Shown in pieces: positions 45,019 through 54,021 of a stretch of DNA of 64,000 nucleotides; the first letter of the stretch is position 1, and each line of letters opens with the position of its first letter. The position numbers were made by a program, and so were the translations under genes. The DNA comes from Mycolicibacterium litorale (lineage in GTDB: Bacteria > Actinomycetota > Actinomycetes > Mycobacteriales > Mycobacteriaceae). Location: assembly GCF_014218295.1 (NCBI RefSeq), contig NZ_AP023287.1:124001-188000 (forward strand). The letters run 5' to 3'. The notes under the pieces were generated by a model, which saw only the letters and a list, made by a program, of their open reading frames with translations, had not been told where the DNA came from and did no database searches.

Positions 45019-46244
45019 GCCGTCCCGTCGAACTGCATTGGCGCGCTTCGCCGTTGACCCGCGCGCTGGCCACCTGCGCCGCAGCCGCCCTGGCCATCGC
45101 GTTGTTCACCACCCGGTGGGAGCTGGTCGCGTTCGTCGCGCCGCTGCTGGGAGTGCTGTGCTCGATCGGCTGGCAGGCCCGCCCGCCCGGCGTCGTGGTG
45201 TCGAGCAGTTCGCCGCTGCTGCGGTGCTTCGAGACCGAACCCGCCACCGTCGAGATCCGGGCCGTGGCCGACGACGGCAGCGAGGTCACGCTGAGCGCAT
45301 CCACGGTCGGTGGTGCGGCGCTCGACACCGTCGCCTACGGGGCGCAGCTGACGGCGACGCTGACCGCCTCCCGGTGGGGCCGCTACCCGGTCCGGGCACA
45401 CGTGCGCGTCACGGGCCGCGGTGGACTGCTCGAGGGGACCGGATCCGTCGACGCCTCGCATGTGTGTGTCTTCCCGCTGGCGCCAACGCAATCCGTCTCC
45501 GTGCCGCGCACCGACCTGCTCGACCGGCTCGGCACCCACCTCACCCGCCACCTCGGGCCCGGCGTCGAGTACGCAGACATCCGCGGCTACGTCCCCGGCG
45601 ATCAGCTGCGCACGGTGAACTGGCCCGTCAGCGCCCGCCGGCGCAGCCTGCACGTGACGCAGCGGTTGACCGACCGGTCCGCCGACGTCGTCGTCCTCGC
45701 CGACACCTACGCCCAGCCGCCGGGGCCAGCCACCGAGGCGACCGAGCGGATCGCGCGCGGCGCCGTCCAGGTGGTGCAGAGCGCCCTGCGCTACGGTGAC
45801 CGCGCCGGCCTGGTCACGCTGGGCAGCAGGCGCACGCGCTGGCTCGCCGCCGACATCGGCCAGCGGCAGTTCTACCGCATCCTCGATGTCCTGCTCGACG
45901 CCGGCGACGTCGACGCCACCACAGGCACTCTCGCCCCGCACGCTGCGGTGCCGCCCGGTGCGATCGTCGTGGCGTTCTCCACGATGCTCGACACCGAGTT
46001 CGCGCTCGCGCTCATCGATCTGCGCAAGCGCGGACACACCGTCATCGCCGTCGACGTCCTCGAAGGCAGCCCGCTGGCCGGTGAACGCGACCCGCTCGTC
46101 GACCGAATGTGGGCACTGCAGCGCTCGTTCATGTACCGCGACATGGGCACCATCGGCGTAGACGTGGTGTCCTGGCCCGCCGACGTCACCCTCGACCAGG
46201 CGATGGCGCTGGCACCCCGGCGCCGGGCGGGGGTTCGGCGGTGA
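45015..46244 (+). CDS. DUF58 domain membrane-anchored protein
   Basis: 409 residues from GTG. Two N-terminal membrane helices (ALATCAAAALAIALFTTRWE, FVAPLLGVLCSIGW) precede an Ig-like beta domain and the DUF58 core GVEYADIRGYVPGDQLRTVN, continuing into a VWA-like half (DVVVLADTYAQP, AIVVAFSTMLDTE). The MIDAS-like DxxxS pattern is not complete, as usual in DUF58. It is the presumed client of the upstream MoxR ATPase. Confidence 0.9.
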   Translation: MSRPVELHWRASPLTRALATCAAAALAIALFTTRWELVAFVAPLLGVLCSIGWQARPPGVVVSSSSPLLRCFETEPATVEIRAVADDGSEVTLSASTVGGAALDTVAYGAQLTATLTASRWGRYPVRAHVRVTGRGGLLEGTGSVDASHVCVFPLAPTQSVSVPRTDLLDRLGTHLTRHLGPGVEYADIRGYVPGDQLRTVNWPVSARRRSLHVTQRLTDRSADVVVLADTYAQPPGPATEATERIARGAVQVVQSALRYGDRAGLVTLGSRRTRWLAADIGQRQFYRILDVLLDAGDVDATTGTLAPHAAVPPGAIVVAFSTMLDTEFALALIDLRKRGHTVIAVDVLEGSPLAGERDPLVDRMWALQRSFMYRDMGTIGVDVVSWPADVTLDQAMALAPRRRAGVRR

Positions 46245-46651
46245 AGGTGTTGGCGCCCATCGTGTTCGGTGTGCTGATGGTCGCGGCGGTGGCCTACCGC
46301 GCCGACGGGCCGGCACTGGTGGCCGCGGTCGCGGCGCTGGCGGCGGTGGGCGTATCGGTCTGGTGGCGGCCCGCGGCCACCGTCGCGGTGCTGTTCACGC
46401 TGGGCGCCGCCGCACTCGACGCGACCGCGCCGATGGCCACCGTCCTAGCCGGGCTGGCCGCCGCCGCGTACCTGGTGTTGCGGCACGGCGACGGCAGGGC
46501 CAGCCCGCCGACGATGATCGCCGCCGTCGCGTTCGCGCTGACCGCCGTGGCGGTGTTGCTGGTTCCGGTGGACGTCCCGTGGCTACCGCTCGCCGCGCCG
46601 CTGGCCCTGTTGGCCGGCTACCTGTTGGCGCTGCGGCCGTTCCACCGGTGA
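46241..46651 (+). CDS. small polytopic membrane protein of the MoxR operon
   Basis: 136 residues from GTG, nearly all hydrophobic with about five short helices (VLAPIVFGVLMVAAVAY, ATVAVLFTLGAAALDATA, MIAAVAFALTAVAVLLVP, LAAPLALLAGYLLALRP). No family is recognised. It is the last gene of the operon, and its TGA is the first part of a 23-bp perfect hairpin. Confidence 0.78.
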   Translation: MKVLAPIVFGVLMVAAVAYRADGPALVAAVAALAAVGVSVWWRPAATVAVLFTLGAAALDATAPMATVLAGLAAAAYLVLRHGDGRASPPTMIAAVAFALTAVAVLLVPVDVPWLPLAAPLALLAGYLLALRPFHR

Positions 46652-46698
46652 TTTCGGTGTCGTTCGTCGCGCTGGGCGCGACGAACGACACCGAAATC
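46650..46698. terminator. 23-bp perfect hairpin between convergent genes (family member 1)
   Basis: Starts GATTTCGGTGTCGTTCG and folds back perfectly over 23 bp with a 3-nt loop (TGG). It occupies the entire gap between the MoxR operon and zmp1 and even overlaps the upstream stop codon. Related to the hairpin at 50039. Confidence 0.85.
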
Positions 46699-46699
46699 C

Positions 46700-48691
46700 C
46701 TAGTTCCAGATGCGCACGCGCCGTTGCGGTTCCAGGTACAGCGCATCGGACTCGTCGACGTCGAACGCCTCGTAGAACGCGTCGATGTTGCGGATCACGC
46801 CGTTGCAGCGGAACTCCGGCGGTGAATGCGGATCGGTGGCCAGCCGCCGGATCGCCTCGGCGGTGCGGTATTTGGTGCGCCACACCTGCGCCCAGCCGAA
46901 GAACACCCGCTGCACACCCGTCAGCCCGTCGATCACCGGCGCCGGCTCACCCTTCAGCGACAGCTCGTAGGCCAGCAGCGCGATGGACAGCCCGCCGAGG
47001 TCGCCGATGTTCTCGCCGACGGTGAACGCGCCATTGACATGCGCGTCGTGGTGTCCGTTCAATTCGCGCGGCGTGTACTGCTCGTACTGTTCGATCAACG
47101 CCTTTGTGCGGGCACCGAATTCGCTGCGGTCGGCGTCGGTCCACCAGTCCACCAGGTTCCCGTCGCCGTCGTACTTGGCGCCCTGGTCGTCGAAGCCGTG
47201 GCCGATCTCGTGGCCGATGACCGCACCGATCCCGCCGTAGTTGGCGGCGTCGTCGGCCTCGGCGTCGAAGAACGGCGGCTGCAGGATCGCCGCGGGGAAG
47301 ACGATCTCGTTCATCCCCGGGTTGTAGTAGGCGTTGACCGTTTGCGGGGTCATGAACCACTCGTCGCGGTCCACCGGCCCGCCCAGTTTGTGCAGTTCCC
47401 GGTCCGAGGCCAACTGGTAGCCGCGGCGGTAGTTGCCGTAGAGGTCGTCGCGCCGCACGACGAGCTGCGAGTAGTCCTTCCAGCGCGCCGGATAGCCGAT
47501 CTTGGGGGTGAACTTGTCGAGTTTGGCCAGCGCCTTCTCCCGGGTCTCCGGCGTCATCCAGTCCAGCTGATTGATGCTCACCCGGTACGCCTCGCGCAGA
47601 TTGGCGACCAGTTCGTCCATCCGCGCCTTGGCGTTCGGCGGGAAGTGGCGCTGCACGTACAGCTTGCCCAGTGCCTCGCCCATCAGGTTCTCCACCACGG
47701 AGACGCCGCGCTTCCAGCGGTCCCTGATCTGCTCGGTGCCCGACAGCAGACGGCCGTAGAACGCGAAGTCCTCGGCGACGAGTTCGTCGGTCAGCAGGAA
47801 GGCCCTGGCGTGGATCAGCCGCCACCGCACCCAGTTCTTCCAGTCCTCCAGCGGCTCGCCCGCCCACTCCGCGGCGAACGCGGTCAGGTAGTCGGGCTGG
47901 CGCACCACGACCTCGGCGACCGACTCCGGGGTGGCGCCGAGCGCGCTCACCCAGCCCGCCCAGTCGAAGCCGGGTGCCTCGGCCGGCAGGTCGGCGAAGG
48001 TGCGCAGGTTGTAGGTGAGGTCGGCGTCGCGGCGTTTGACGACGTCCCAGTGCGCCGCGGCGAGCTTGCGCTCCAATGCGACGATGCGCTCGGCCGTCTC
48101 CGCGTGATCGTCGGCCAGGCCGCCGTAGACGAGGGCGAACATCGCCGCGATGTGGCGCGGATAGGCGGCCAGGATCTCCGCATGCTGTTCGTCGCGGAAA
48201 TACGACTCGTCGGGCAGCCCGATGCCGGACTGGCTGAAGTGCAGCAGGTAACGGGTCGAATCCTTGGAATCGGTGTCGACGTACACCCCGGCGCCACCGC
48301 CCACCCCGGTGCGCTGCAGGCCGCCGAGCACCGCCGCGAGCGCGTCGGGGCTCTCGGCGGCGTCGACGATTGCCAGCTCGTCGAGCAGTGGTTGCACCCC
48401 GAGGCGCGCCACCGTCTCCTCGTCGAGGAAGCTGGCGTACAGGTCGCCGAGGCGCTGTTCGTCGGTGCCGTCGGCCGCATTCGATTCGGCGGCCTCGGTG
48501 ATGAGGTCGCGGATCTGCTCTTCGGCGCGGTCGTAGAGCGTCCGGAACGCGCCGTCGGCCGCGCGGTCGGCCGGGATCTCGTATTCGGCCAACCAGCGAC
48601 CGTTGACGTGGCCGAACAGGTCGTCCTGGGGGCGGGCATCGGTGTCGAGGTACGTCAGGTCGATGCCTGATCTGATCGCTTCAACCGTCAC
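46700..48691 (-). CDS. zmp1: zinc metalloprotease Zmp1 (M13 neprilysin family)
   Basis: The GTG at 48691 gives 663 residues, the length recalled for Rv0198c. Zinc site HEIGH at 494-498 and the third ligand in GENIGD at about 560; NAYYN and the conserved C-terminal tail ending RRVRIWN are intact. There is no classical signal peptide although the M. tuberculosis protein is found outside the cell. It cleaves peptides and is linked to inflammasome evasion in pathogens; here it may have a general peptidase role. Confidence 0.93.
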   Translation of the reverse strand: MTVEAIRSGIDLTYLDTDARPQDDLFGHVNGRWLAEYEIPADRAADGAFRTLYDRAEEQIRDLITEAAESNAADGTDEQRLGDLYASFLDEETVARLGVQPLLDELAIVDAAESPDALAAVLGGLQRTGVGGGAGVYVDTDSKDSTRYLLHFSQSGIGLPDESYFRDEQHAEILAAYPRHIAAMFALVYGGLADDHAETAERIVALERKLAAAHWDVVKRRDADLTYNLRTFADLPAEAPGFDWAGWVSALGATPESVAEVVVRQPDYLTAFAAEWAGEPLEDWKNWVRWRLIHARAFLLTDELVAEDFAFYGRLLSGTEQIRDRWKRGVSVVENLMGEALGKLYVQRHFPPNAKARMDELVANLREAYRVSINQLDWMTPETREKALAKLDKFTPKIGYPARWKDYSQLVVRRDDLYGNYRRGYQLASDRELHKLGGPVDRDEWFMTPQTVNAYYNPGMNEIVFPAAILQPPFFDAEADDAANYGGIGAVIGHEIGHGFDDQGAKYDGDGNLVDWWTDADRSEFGARTKALIEQYEQYTPRELNGHHDAHVNGAFTVGENIGDLGGLSIALLAYELSLKGEPAPVIDGLTGVQRVFFGWAQVWRTKYRTAEAIRRLATDPHSPPEFRCNGVIRNIDAFYEAFDVDESDALYLEPQRRVRIWN

Positions 48692-48731
48692 CCCAACATG
48701 CTGCCAGAAGCGCACCGGTACCCTCACGGCC

Positions 48732-49346
48732 ATGCGCGAGGAGCTCACCGACGAGCACGTCGACGCCGACGAATCCACCGACGACCGGGTGTTCACCCCG
48801 TTCGGGGTGGCGTCGGCCGTACTCGCCGCCCTTGCGGTGGCCGCCGTCGTGCTGGCCGTCGTCATCTGGACCGGGCACCGCGAGGACTCCGCGGAGCGCG
48901 CCTACCAGACCCGCGTCCTGGAGGCCGCCGCCGACTGGACCGGTGTGCTGGTCAACATGAACAAGGACACGGTCGACGCCAGCATGCAGCGCCTCCACGA
49001 GAACACCATCGGAGAGCTCAACGCGGACTTCGACTCGGCCGTCGAGCCCTACCGCCAACTCGTCGATCGGTTGCAGACCCGCACCACCGGTCAGGTGGAC
49101 TCGGTCTCCATCGAGACGCTGCACCACCCGGCGCCCGGCCCGGACGGCGGATCCGCGCCTGCACCGCCGCCGGACCCCCAGCTGTCGGCGTTCACCTCCC
49201 GCACCGACAGCGTGCTGGTGGTCGCGACGTCGATCAGTGAGAACGCCGGGAGCAAGGAGCCGCAGACCGTGCGGTGGACGCTGCGCCTTGACGTCTCCGA
49301 CGTGGACGGGAAGCTGATGATCTCCCGGCTGGAGCCGATCCGATGA
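48732..49346 (+). CDS. omamA: orphaned Mce-associated membrane protein OmamA (Rv0199)
   Basis: 204 residues from the ATG at 48732. An acidic cytosolic N-terminus, one membrane helix (VASAVLAALAVAAVVLAVVI) and a periplasmic Mam/NTF2-like domain ending DVDGKLMISRLEPIR. In M. tuberculosis Rv0199 is needed for stability of Mce transporters, notably for cholesterol uptake. It is divergent from zmp1 by 40 bp and coupled by ATGA to the next Mam-like gene. Confidence 0.88.
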   Translation: MREELTDEHVDADESTDDRVFTPFGVASAVLAALAVAAVVLAVVIWTGHREDSAERAYQTRVLEAAADWTGVLVNMNKDTVDASMQRLHENTIGELNADFDSAVEPYRQLVDRLQTRTTGQVDSVSIETLHHPAPGPDGGSAPAPPPDPQLSAFTSRTDSVLVVATSISENAGSKEPQTVRWTLRLDVSDVDGKLMISRLEPIR

Positions 49347-50032
49347 GGAACGCGCTGCGCGTCGCGGTGTTCGACGTGCTCGCCCCGGTCGCGGCGATCG
49401 CCGGCCTGATCTACATCGGGTCCGCGCTCGGCTGGCCCCTGTGGTGGGTGTCGGTCTGTTCAGTGCTGTGTCTGCTGATCGTGCAGGGCGTCATCGTCAA
49501 CGTGGTGCTGGCGCGCCGCGACGGCGTCACCGTCGGCACCGACGACGACGGGCCGGGGCTGCGGCTGGCCGTGATGGGTCTGGCGACCGTGGCGCTCGTG
49601 GCGGCGGTGGTGGTGGGCTACCAGCGCTGGACGGTTCCCGACCGGGCGTTCACCACCGACAGCGCCGAGGTGGTGCGCATCGCCAGCAGCGTCTCCGAGG
49701 CCACCGCGACGTTCTCGCCGCAGAGCCCGACCGCCTCGATCGACCGCGCCGCGGCGCAGATGGTGCCCGAGCGCGCCCAGGCGTTCAAGGACGAGTTCGC
49801 CGGGGTGGCCAAGGAGTTGACCAGTAAGAACGTCTCCGCGCAGGCCAGTACCGTCTCGGCCGGGGTGGAGGCGATCGGGCCGCAGGCCGCCAGCGTGGCG
49901 GTGGTGCTGCGCGGTACGCAGAGCGTCCCCGGTCAGCCCGTCGACAATGCGGTGCTCGCGCTGCGGGTGACGCTGTCGAAGGCCGACGGGCGCTGGATGG
50001 TCGAGGACGTCACCCCGATCCACGCCCGCTGA
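49343..50032 (+). CDS. omamB: orphaned Mce-associated membrane protein OmamB (Rv0200)
   Basis: 229 residues. Two hydrophobic helices near the N-terminus (VLAPVAAIAGLIYIG and WWVSVCSVLCLLIVQGVIV), a third (LAVMGLATVALVAAVVVGYQ), then a periplasmic Mam-like domain ending SKADGRWMVEDVTPIHAR. It differs from mce1 Mam proteins in having three rather than one membrane helix. It follows omamA with a 4-bp overlap and ends just before a family hairpin. Confidence 0.85.
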   Translation: MRNALRVAVFDVLAPVAAIAGLIYIGSALGWPLWWVSVCSVLCLLIVQGVIVNVVLARRDGVTVGTDDDGPGLRLAVMGLATVALVAAVVVGYQRWTVPDRAFTTDSAEVVRIASSVSEATATFSPQSPTASIDRAAAQMVPERAQAFKDEFAGVAKELTSKNVSAQASTVSAGVEAIGPQAASVAVVLRGTQSVPGQPVDNAVLALRVTLSKADGRWMVEDVTPIHAR

Positions 50033-50038
50033 TTCCGC

Positions 50039-50087
50039 GATTTCGGCGTACTTGGTCGCGCTCCGCGCGACGGACTACACCGAAATC
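50039..50087. terminator. 23-bp imperfect hairpin between convergent genes (family member 2)
   Basis: Same size, same outer GATTTCGG and inner GTCGCGC sequence and same 3-nt loop position as the hairpin at 46650, with 19 of 23 stem positions paired. It fills the gap between omamB and the CoA-binding protein gene. Confidence 0.8.
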
Positions 50088-50088
50088 C

Positions 50089-50508
50089 CTACAGCAGGCG
50101 GGCGTAGTCGACCTTGAGGCAGCGGTCCATCACCACCTGCAGGCCGGCGGCGACACCGTCGCGCGCGATCTGCTCGTCCCACAGGCCCTGCTGCAGCCAC
50201 AGCGTCTTCGCCCCGACCGCGATCGTGTCCTGCAGCACCGACGGCAATTCGCTCTGGCGGCGGAACACGTCGACCATGTCGGGGACGACGGGCAGATCGG
50301 CCAGCGACGGGTACACCGGCGTGCCGTCGATCTCGCTGACCGTCGGGTTGACCAGATAGAGCTCGAAGTGGCTGGCCGATCGCAGGTAGTCCCACACGCC
50401 GTAGCTCGGCCGCATCGGATTCGCGGAGGCGCCCACCACCGCGACGGTCTTGGTTTCGCGCATGATGCGGCGCAGGTCGTCGTGTTCCGGTTCGATCCAC
50501 TCGGTCAT
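50089..50508 (-). CDS. CoA-binding domain protein
   Basis: 139 residues. A Rossmann-like CoA_binding_2 fold: TVAVVGASANPMRPSYGVWD, LYLVNPTVSEIDGTPVYPSL, VGAKTLWLQQGLWDEQIARD and a terminal GLQVVMDRCLKVDYARL with the conserved cysteine. Such proteins bind CoA or dinucleotides and may act as protein-thiol or CoA sensors. It lies downstream of the mmpL11-coupled gene on the same strand, 28 bp after its end. Confidence 0.88.
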   Translation of the reverse strand: MTEWIEPEHDDLRRIMRETKTVAVVGASANPMRPSYGVWDYLRSASHFELYLVNPTVSEIDGTPVYPSLADLPVVPDMVDVFRRQSELPSVLQDTIAVGAKTLWLQQGLWDEQIARDGVAAGLQVVMDRCLKVDYARLL

Positions 50509-50536
50509 GACGCCAGCATTCCCGCTCGGCGCGGGG

Positions 50537-51067
50537 TCAACGCGGATTGTTGGCGCGCTGCGCGCGGATCTTCGCGAACCGGTCCGACAGCCGGCCCATC
50601 CGGATCATCAGCGACGCCGACGGGCTGACCTCACCGTCGAGGTAACTCTGGAACTCCTCGACCGTCGCACCGATGCGCGAGGCGAACTCGGGGGCGCCCA
50701 GCCCAGACCGGTTCAGCAGCAGTTGGACGTGGTGGCCGACCTCGACGCGTTCGGCGGCCGCCATCTGCTCGCGGGTCCGCACCAGCACCTCGGCCAGCGC
50801 CTTGGACACCCCGTAGGGCGGTGCCTTGTCGAGGACCTCCTCGACCTGGCGCGCGGTCCGGCCGTAGGGGTCGCGTTTGATCGCCGTGACGATGCGCTGC
50901 CAGACGGTGAGGTCGTCGGTCTCGAGCGCGGCCCGGATGGATGCGGTGGACCAGAACTCCACGGGCCGGTCGTCGATCGAGGGCCGCCGGACCGCCGCCG
51001 ACAGTGGACGGGTCTCGGCGGAAGCAGCGTCGCGGCGGGTCTCGCGCGCGTCGCTCGTCAACGTCAC
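50537..51067 (-). CDS. HTH-like protein translationally coupled to mmpL11
   Basis: The GTG at 51067 overlaps the mmpL11 stop (GTGA) and gives 176 residues. The C-terminal part LLLNRSGLGAPEFASRIGAT plus VEEFQSYLDGEVSPSASLMI resembles an XRE-type helix-turn-helix (helices at about 122-165). The N-terminus has no membrane segment. In M. tuberculosis order this is the Rv0201c position. A DNA-binding role is inferred only; it could also be a cytosolic partner of the transporter. Confidence 0.75.
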   Translation of the reverse strand: MTLTSDARETRRDAASAETRPLSAAVRRPSIDDRPVEFWSTASIRAALETDDLTVWQRIVTAIKRDPYGRTARQVEEVLDKAPPYGVSKALAEVLVRTREQMAAAERVEVGHHVQLLLNRSGLGAPEFASRIGATVEEFQSYLDGEVSPSASLMIRMGRLSDRFAKIRAQRANNPR

Positions 51068-54021
51068 CTCGCCTCCTCGAGCATCGCCACGGCCACCGAC
51101 AGGCATCGCTGCCTGACCAGTGCCCAGTCGGACTCCGCGTCCGGGTCCGAGATCGCGGCGTCGTGCTCATCGGACGGCTGCGGATCGGCCAGGCGGCGCA
51201 CCAACTGCGTGGCCACCCACTGCTTTTTCGGCTGCTGCCCACAGTAATACCGGTCCATCCCGGACAGCACGACTGCGGCGGTTTGAGTTTCCATCGACTC
51301 CACCAGATCGGCGAACTCCGCGTAATCGCGGCTGCTGTTACGGCACATGATGAGGTAGCTCTTCAGGCGCAGCGTCTCCGCGCCCGTCGGGATCTGCAGG
51401 CGGTCACCGGTCGGCAGCTGCACGTTGGTGGTCTCCACCGGGCTGCGTCGTTCCACCGGGGGCCGCTCGGTCTCGGCCTCGGTCTGCTGGGCGGTCTCGA
51501 GCGCGTCGAGCGCCACCGAGAGCCGGCCGCGCCACAGGGTGACCGGATGCACCGGCAGCGTCGTGCGCACTGTCGACCCGTTCCCGTCGGCGTGGCCGTT
51601 GCGGCCCGGGCGCCGGAATCCGCCGCCGGTGCGCAGCTTGACGGTCTGGTCGCCGCCGTTGCGCGCCACCATGCGCTGTTTGATCGGCTGGCAGCCGCTG
51701 AACGCCAGCGGATCGGCGACCGTGACGGTCTTGGGTGCCAGCGTCTTCATCCGGGCCGCGGATTTCACCATGCCGCGCAGGTCGGCGCCCGACGGTCCGA
51801 GCGCCGAGATGTCGTCGGGGATGATCACCAGATCGTCGATCTGCACCTTGGGCAGCGGCTTCTCGAAGTCCACCGACGGCAGGATCCGGTCCAGCCACGC
51901 GGGCAGCCACCAGTTCCACTGGTCGAACATCGCCATCAGTGCGGGCACCAGCACCAGTCGCACGATCGTGGCGTCGACCGCGATCGCCACCGCGCACGCC
52001 ACCCCGAGCTGCGCGACCAGCGGCATCCCGGCGAAAGCGAAACCGATGAACACCGCGATCATGATCAGTGCCGCGCTGGTGATGGTGCGGGCGCTGGTGC
52101 TCACACCGTAGGCCACCGCGTCGCGGGTGTTGCCGGTCTGCAGGAAGCGCTCCCGGATCCGGGTCAGCAGGAAGATCTCGTAGTCCATCGACAGCCCGAA
52201 CGTCATCGCCAGCACCAGCGGCGGGATCGTGCTGTCCAGCGAGGGGATGCGTTCGAAGCCGAGCGGTTCGAGCCAGCCCCACTGGAACACGGCGACGAGG
52301 CTGCCGTAGGCGGCGGCGACCGACAGCACGGTCATCAGCACACCCTTGAGCGCGAGGAACACCGACCGGATCGAGATCAGCAGCATCAGGAACGCGATCA
52401 GCGAGACGAAGCCGAACACCAGCGGCTGGGTCTGGGAGACCCGGTCGTCGAAGTCCTTGATCAACGCGGTCGGCCCGCCCACGTCGACGGAGACGTTCGG
52501 CCCCGCGGCCGACGGCAGGTTGGCGCGCATCCAGTCGACGGTCTCGCGGGCGCCCATGTCCTCGGGGTCGACGGTGAGCACCGCCGACAGCAGCGCGCTG
52601 CGGCCGTCGTCGCCGAACACCGCCGGCGAGACCGATGCGACGTTGGGCGCCTCGGTCATCTCCGCCCGCACCGCGTCGAGCGTCGGCTCCTTACCGGCCG
52701 TCGAGCCGGTCCCGGAATCCCCGTCGGGGAACGTCACCAGCACCCGCACCGGGCCGAGCGCCCCCGGGCCCAGCGCCTCGGCGGCGGCGTTGACGCCGCC
52801 GCGGATCTCGTGGGTCGGCTCGAACTGCCGCTGCATGCTGTTGCCGAGCACCATCATCCAGGCCGGTGCGGCCATGCTCAGCAGCACGACGGTCGCCGCG
52901 GTCGCCGCCACCCACGGCCGCCGCATCACCCAGCCGGTCCAGCGGGTCCAGAACCGGGACTGCGTGGTGTCGGGTCTGCGGGAGAAATGCAGGTACGACG
53001 AACGCTTCGCGGCCGCCCGCCCGAACGTCGCCAGCACCGCGGGGGTGAGCGTCGTCGAGGTGAGCACCGCGATCGCGACGGCGAGGATCGCGCCGGTCGC
53101 CATCGACGTCAGCACCGGGGTGTTGATCAGGTAGATGCCGGTGACGGAGGCGATGACGGTCATCCCCGACAGCAGCACCGCCAGCCCGGAGGTGGCCATC
53201 GCCGCGTCGGCGGCCTGCTGCGGGTCGCGGCCCGCGCGCAGCTCCTCGCGGAACCGCATCAGGATGAACAGTGAGTAGTCGACGGCCAGCGCGATCCCGA
53301 ACATCGACACCGTCGACGCGACGAACACCGACATCGTCGTGATCGTCGACAACAGGTAGACCAGCCCCATCGTGACGGCCACCGTGCACACGCCGAGCAG
53401 CAGGGGCATCGCGGCGGCGGCCAGCGATCCGAACACCGCGAGCAGCACGATCAGCACGATCGGCAGGTTCCACTGTTCGGCCTGGGCGATGTCGGTCTTG
53501 ATCGCCTGCGAGGCCGCCGCCCCCAGCGCCCCCTGGCCGATCACGTACATCCTGACCTTGCCGTCGCGGAACTCGCCGGGCTCCTCGCCGTCGATGCCGA
53601 TGCGGTTGCGCAGGTCCTTCGCCACGTCGGTGGCGCCGGTGTTGTTGAAATCCAGCGACAGCGTGATCACGTACGGCCGGTCCGGCTGCGGCGCGGGCTG
53701 CTGTGGGTTGGGGGTGATGGTGACGCTGGGCACCTGGGCGGCGATCTGCTCCAGATGGGCGACGGCCGCGTTCATGTCGTCGTAGGAGGCGTCGGCGCGC
53801 GGGGCGGCGACCAGCGCCAGGGGGGAGGCACCCTGGTCGGGGAAGTGATCCTCGAGTTCGTACTGCACGTGCAGCGACTGCGAACCCTCCACCTCGAACC
53901 CGCCACCGGTCAGATTCGACGAGTGGTTCACGGCGAGGTAGATCGACGGGATCAGGAGCAGCAGCCAGGCGCCGAAAACCGCCCAGCGGAATCTGCGCAG
54001 GTTGCTGCTCAAGCGCATCAT
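51064..54021 (-). CDS. mmpL11: RND lipid transporter MmpL11
   Basis: 985 residues. Two MmpL repeats each contribute a periplasmic domain and a membrane bundle; the helices include AVDYSLFILMRFREELRAGR and GLSMDYEIFLLTRIRERFLQ, which carry the paired Asp-Tyr proton-relay motif of MmpL proteins. The cytosolic C-terminus is about 230 residues long. MmpL11 exports mycolic wax esters and monomeromycolyl diacylglycerol and has been linked to haem uptake together with Rv0203. It shares a 313-bp divergent region with the haemophore genes. Confidence 0.94.
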   Translation of the reverse strand: MMRLSSNLRRFRWAVFGAWLLLLIPSIYLAVNHSSNLTGGGFEVEGSQSLHVQYELEDHFPDQGASPLALVAAPRADASYDDMNAAVAHLEQIAAQVPSVTITPNPQQPAPQPDRPYVITLSLDFNNTGATDVAKDLRNRIGIDGEEPGEFRDGKVRMYVIGQGALGAAASQAIKTDIAQAEQWNLPIVLIVLLAVFGSLAAAAMPLLLGVCTVAVTMGLVYLLSTITTMSVFVASTVSMFGIALAVDYSLFILMRFREELRAGRDPQQAADAAMATSGLAVLLSGMTVIASVTGIYLINTPVLTSMATGAILAVAIAVLTSTTLTPAVLATFGRAAAKRSSYLHFSRRPDTTQSRFWTRWTGWVMRRPWVAATAATVVLLSMAAPAWMMVLGNSMQRQFEPTHEIRGGVNAAAEALGPGALGPVRVLVTFPDGDSGTGSTAGKEPTLDAVRAEMTEAPNVASVSPAVFGDDGRSALLSAVLTVDPEDMGARETVDWMRANLPSAAGPNVSVDVGGPTALIKDFDDRVSQTQPLVFGFVSLIAFLMLLISIRSVFLALKGVLMTVLSVAAAYGSLVAVFQWGWLEPLGFERIPSLDSTIPPLVLAMTFGLSMDYEIFLLTRIRERFLQTGNTRDAVAYGVSTSARTITSAALIMIAVFIGFAFAGMPLVAQLGVACAVAIAVDATIVRLVLVPALMAMFDQWNWWLPAWLDRILPSVDFEKPLPKVQIDDLVIIPDDISALGPSGADLRGMVKSAARMKTLAPKTVTVADPLAFSGCQPIKQRMVARNGGDQTVKLRTGGGFRRPGRNGHADGNGSTVRTTLPVHPVTLWRGRLSVALDALETAQQTEAETERPPVERRSPVETTNVQLPTGDRLQIPTGAETLRLKSYLIMCRNSSRDYAEFADLVESMETQTAAVVLSGMDRYYCGQQPKKQWVATQLVRRLADPQPSDEHDAAISDPDAESDWALVRQRCLSVAVAMLEEAR

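Noticed and set aside
50941..53274. 777-codon plus-strand frame antisense to mmpL11
   Set aside because: His/Arg/Gln-rich translation with no domain; mmpL11 on the minus strand is unmistakable.
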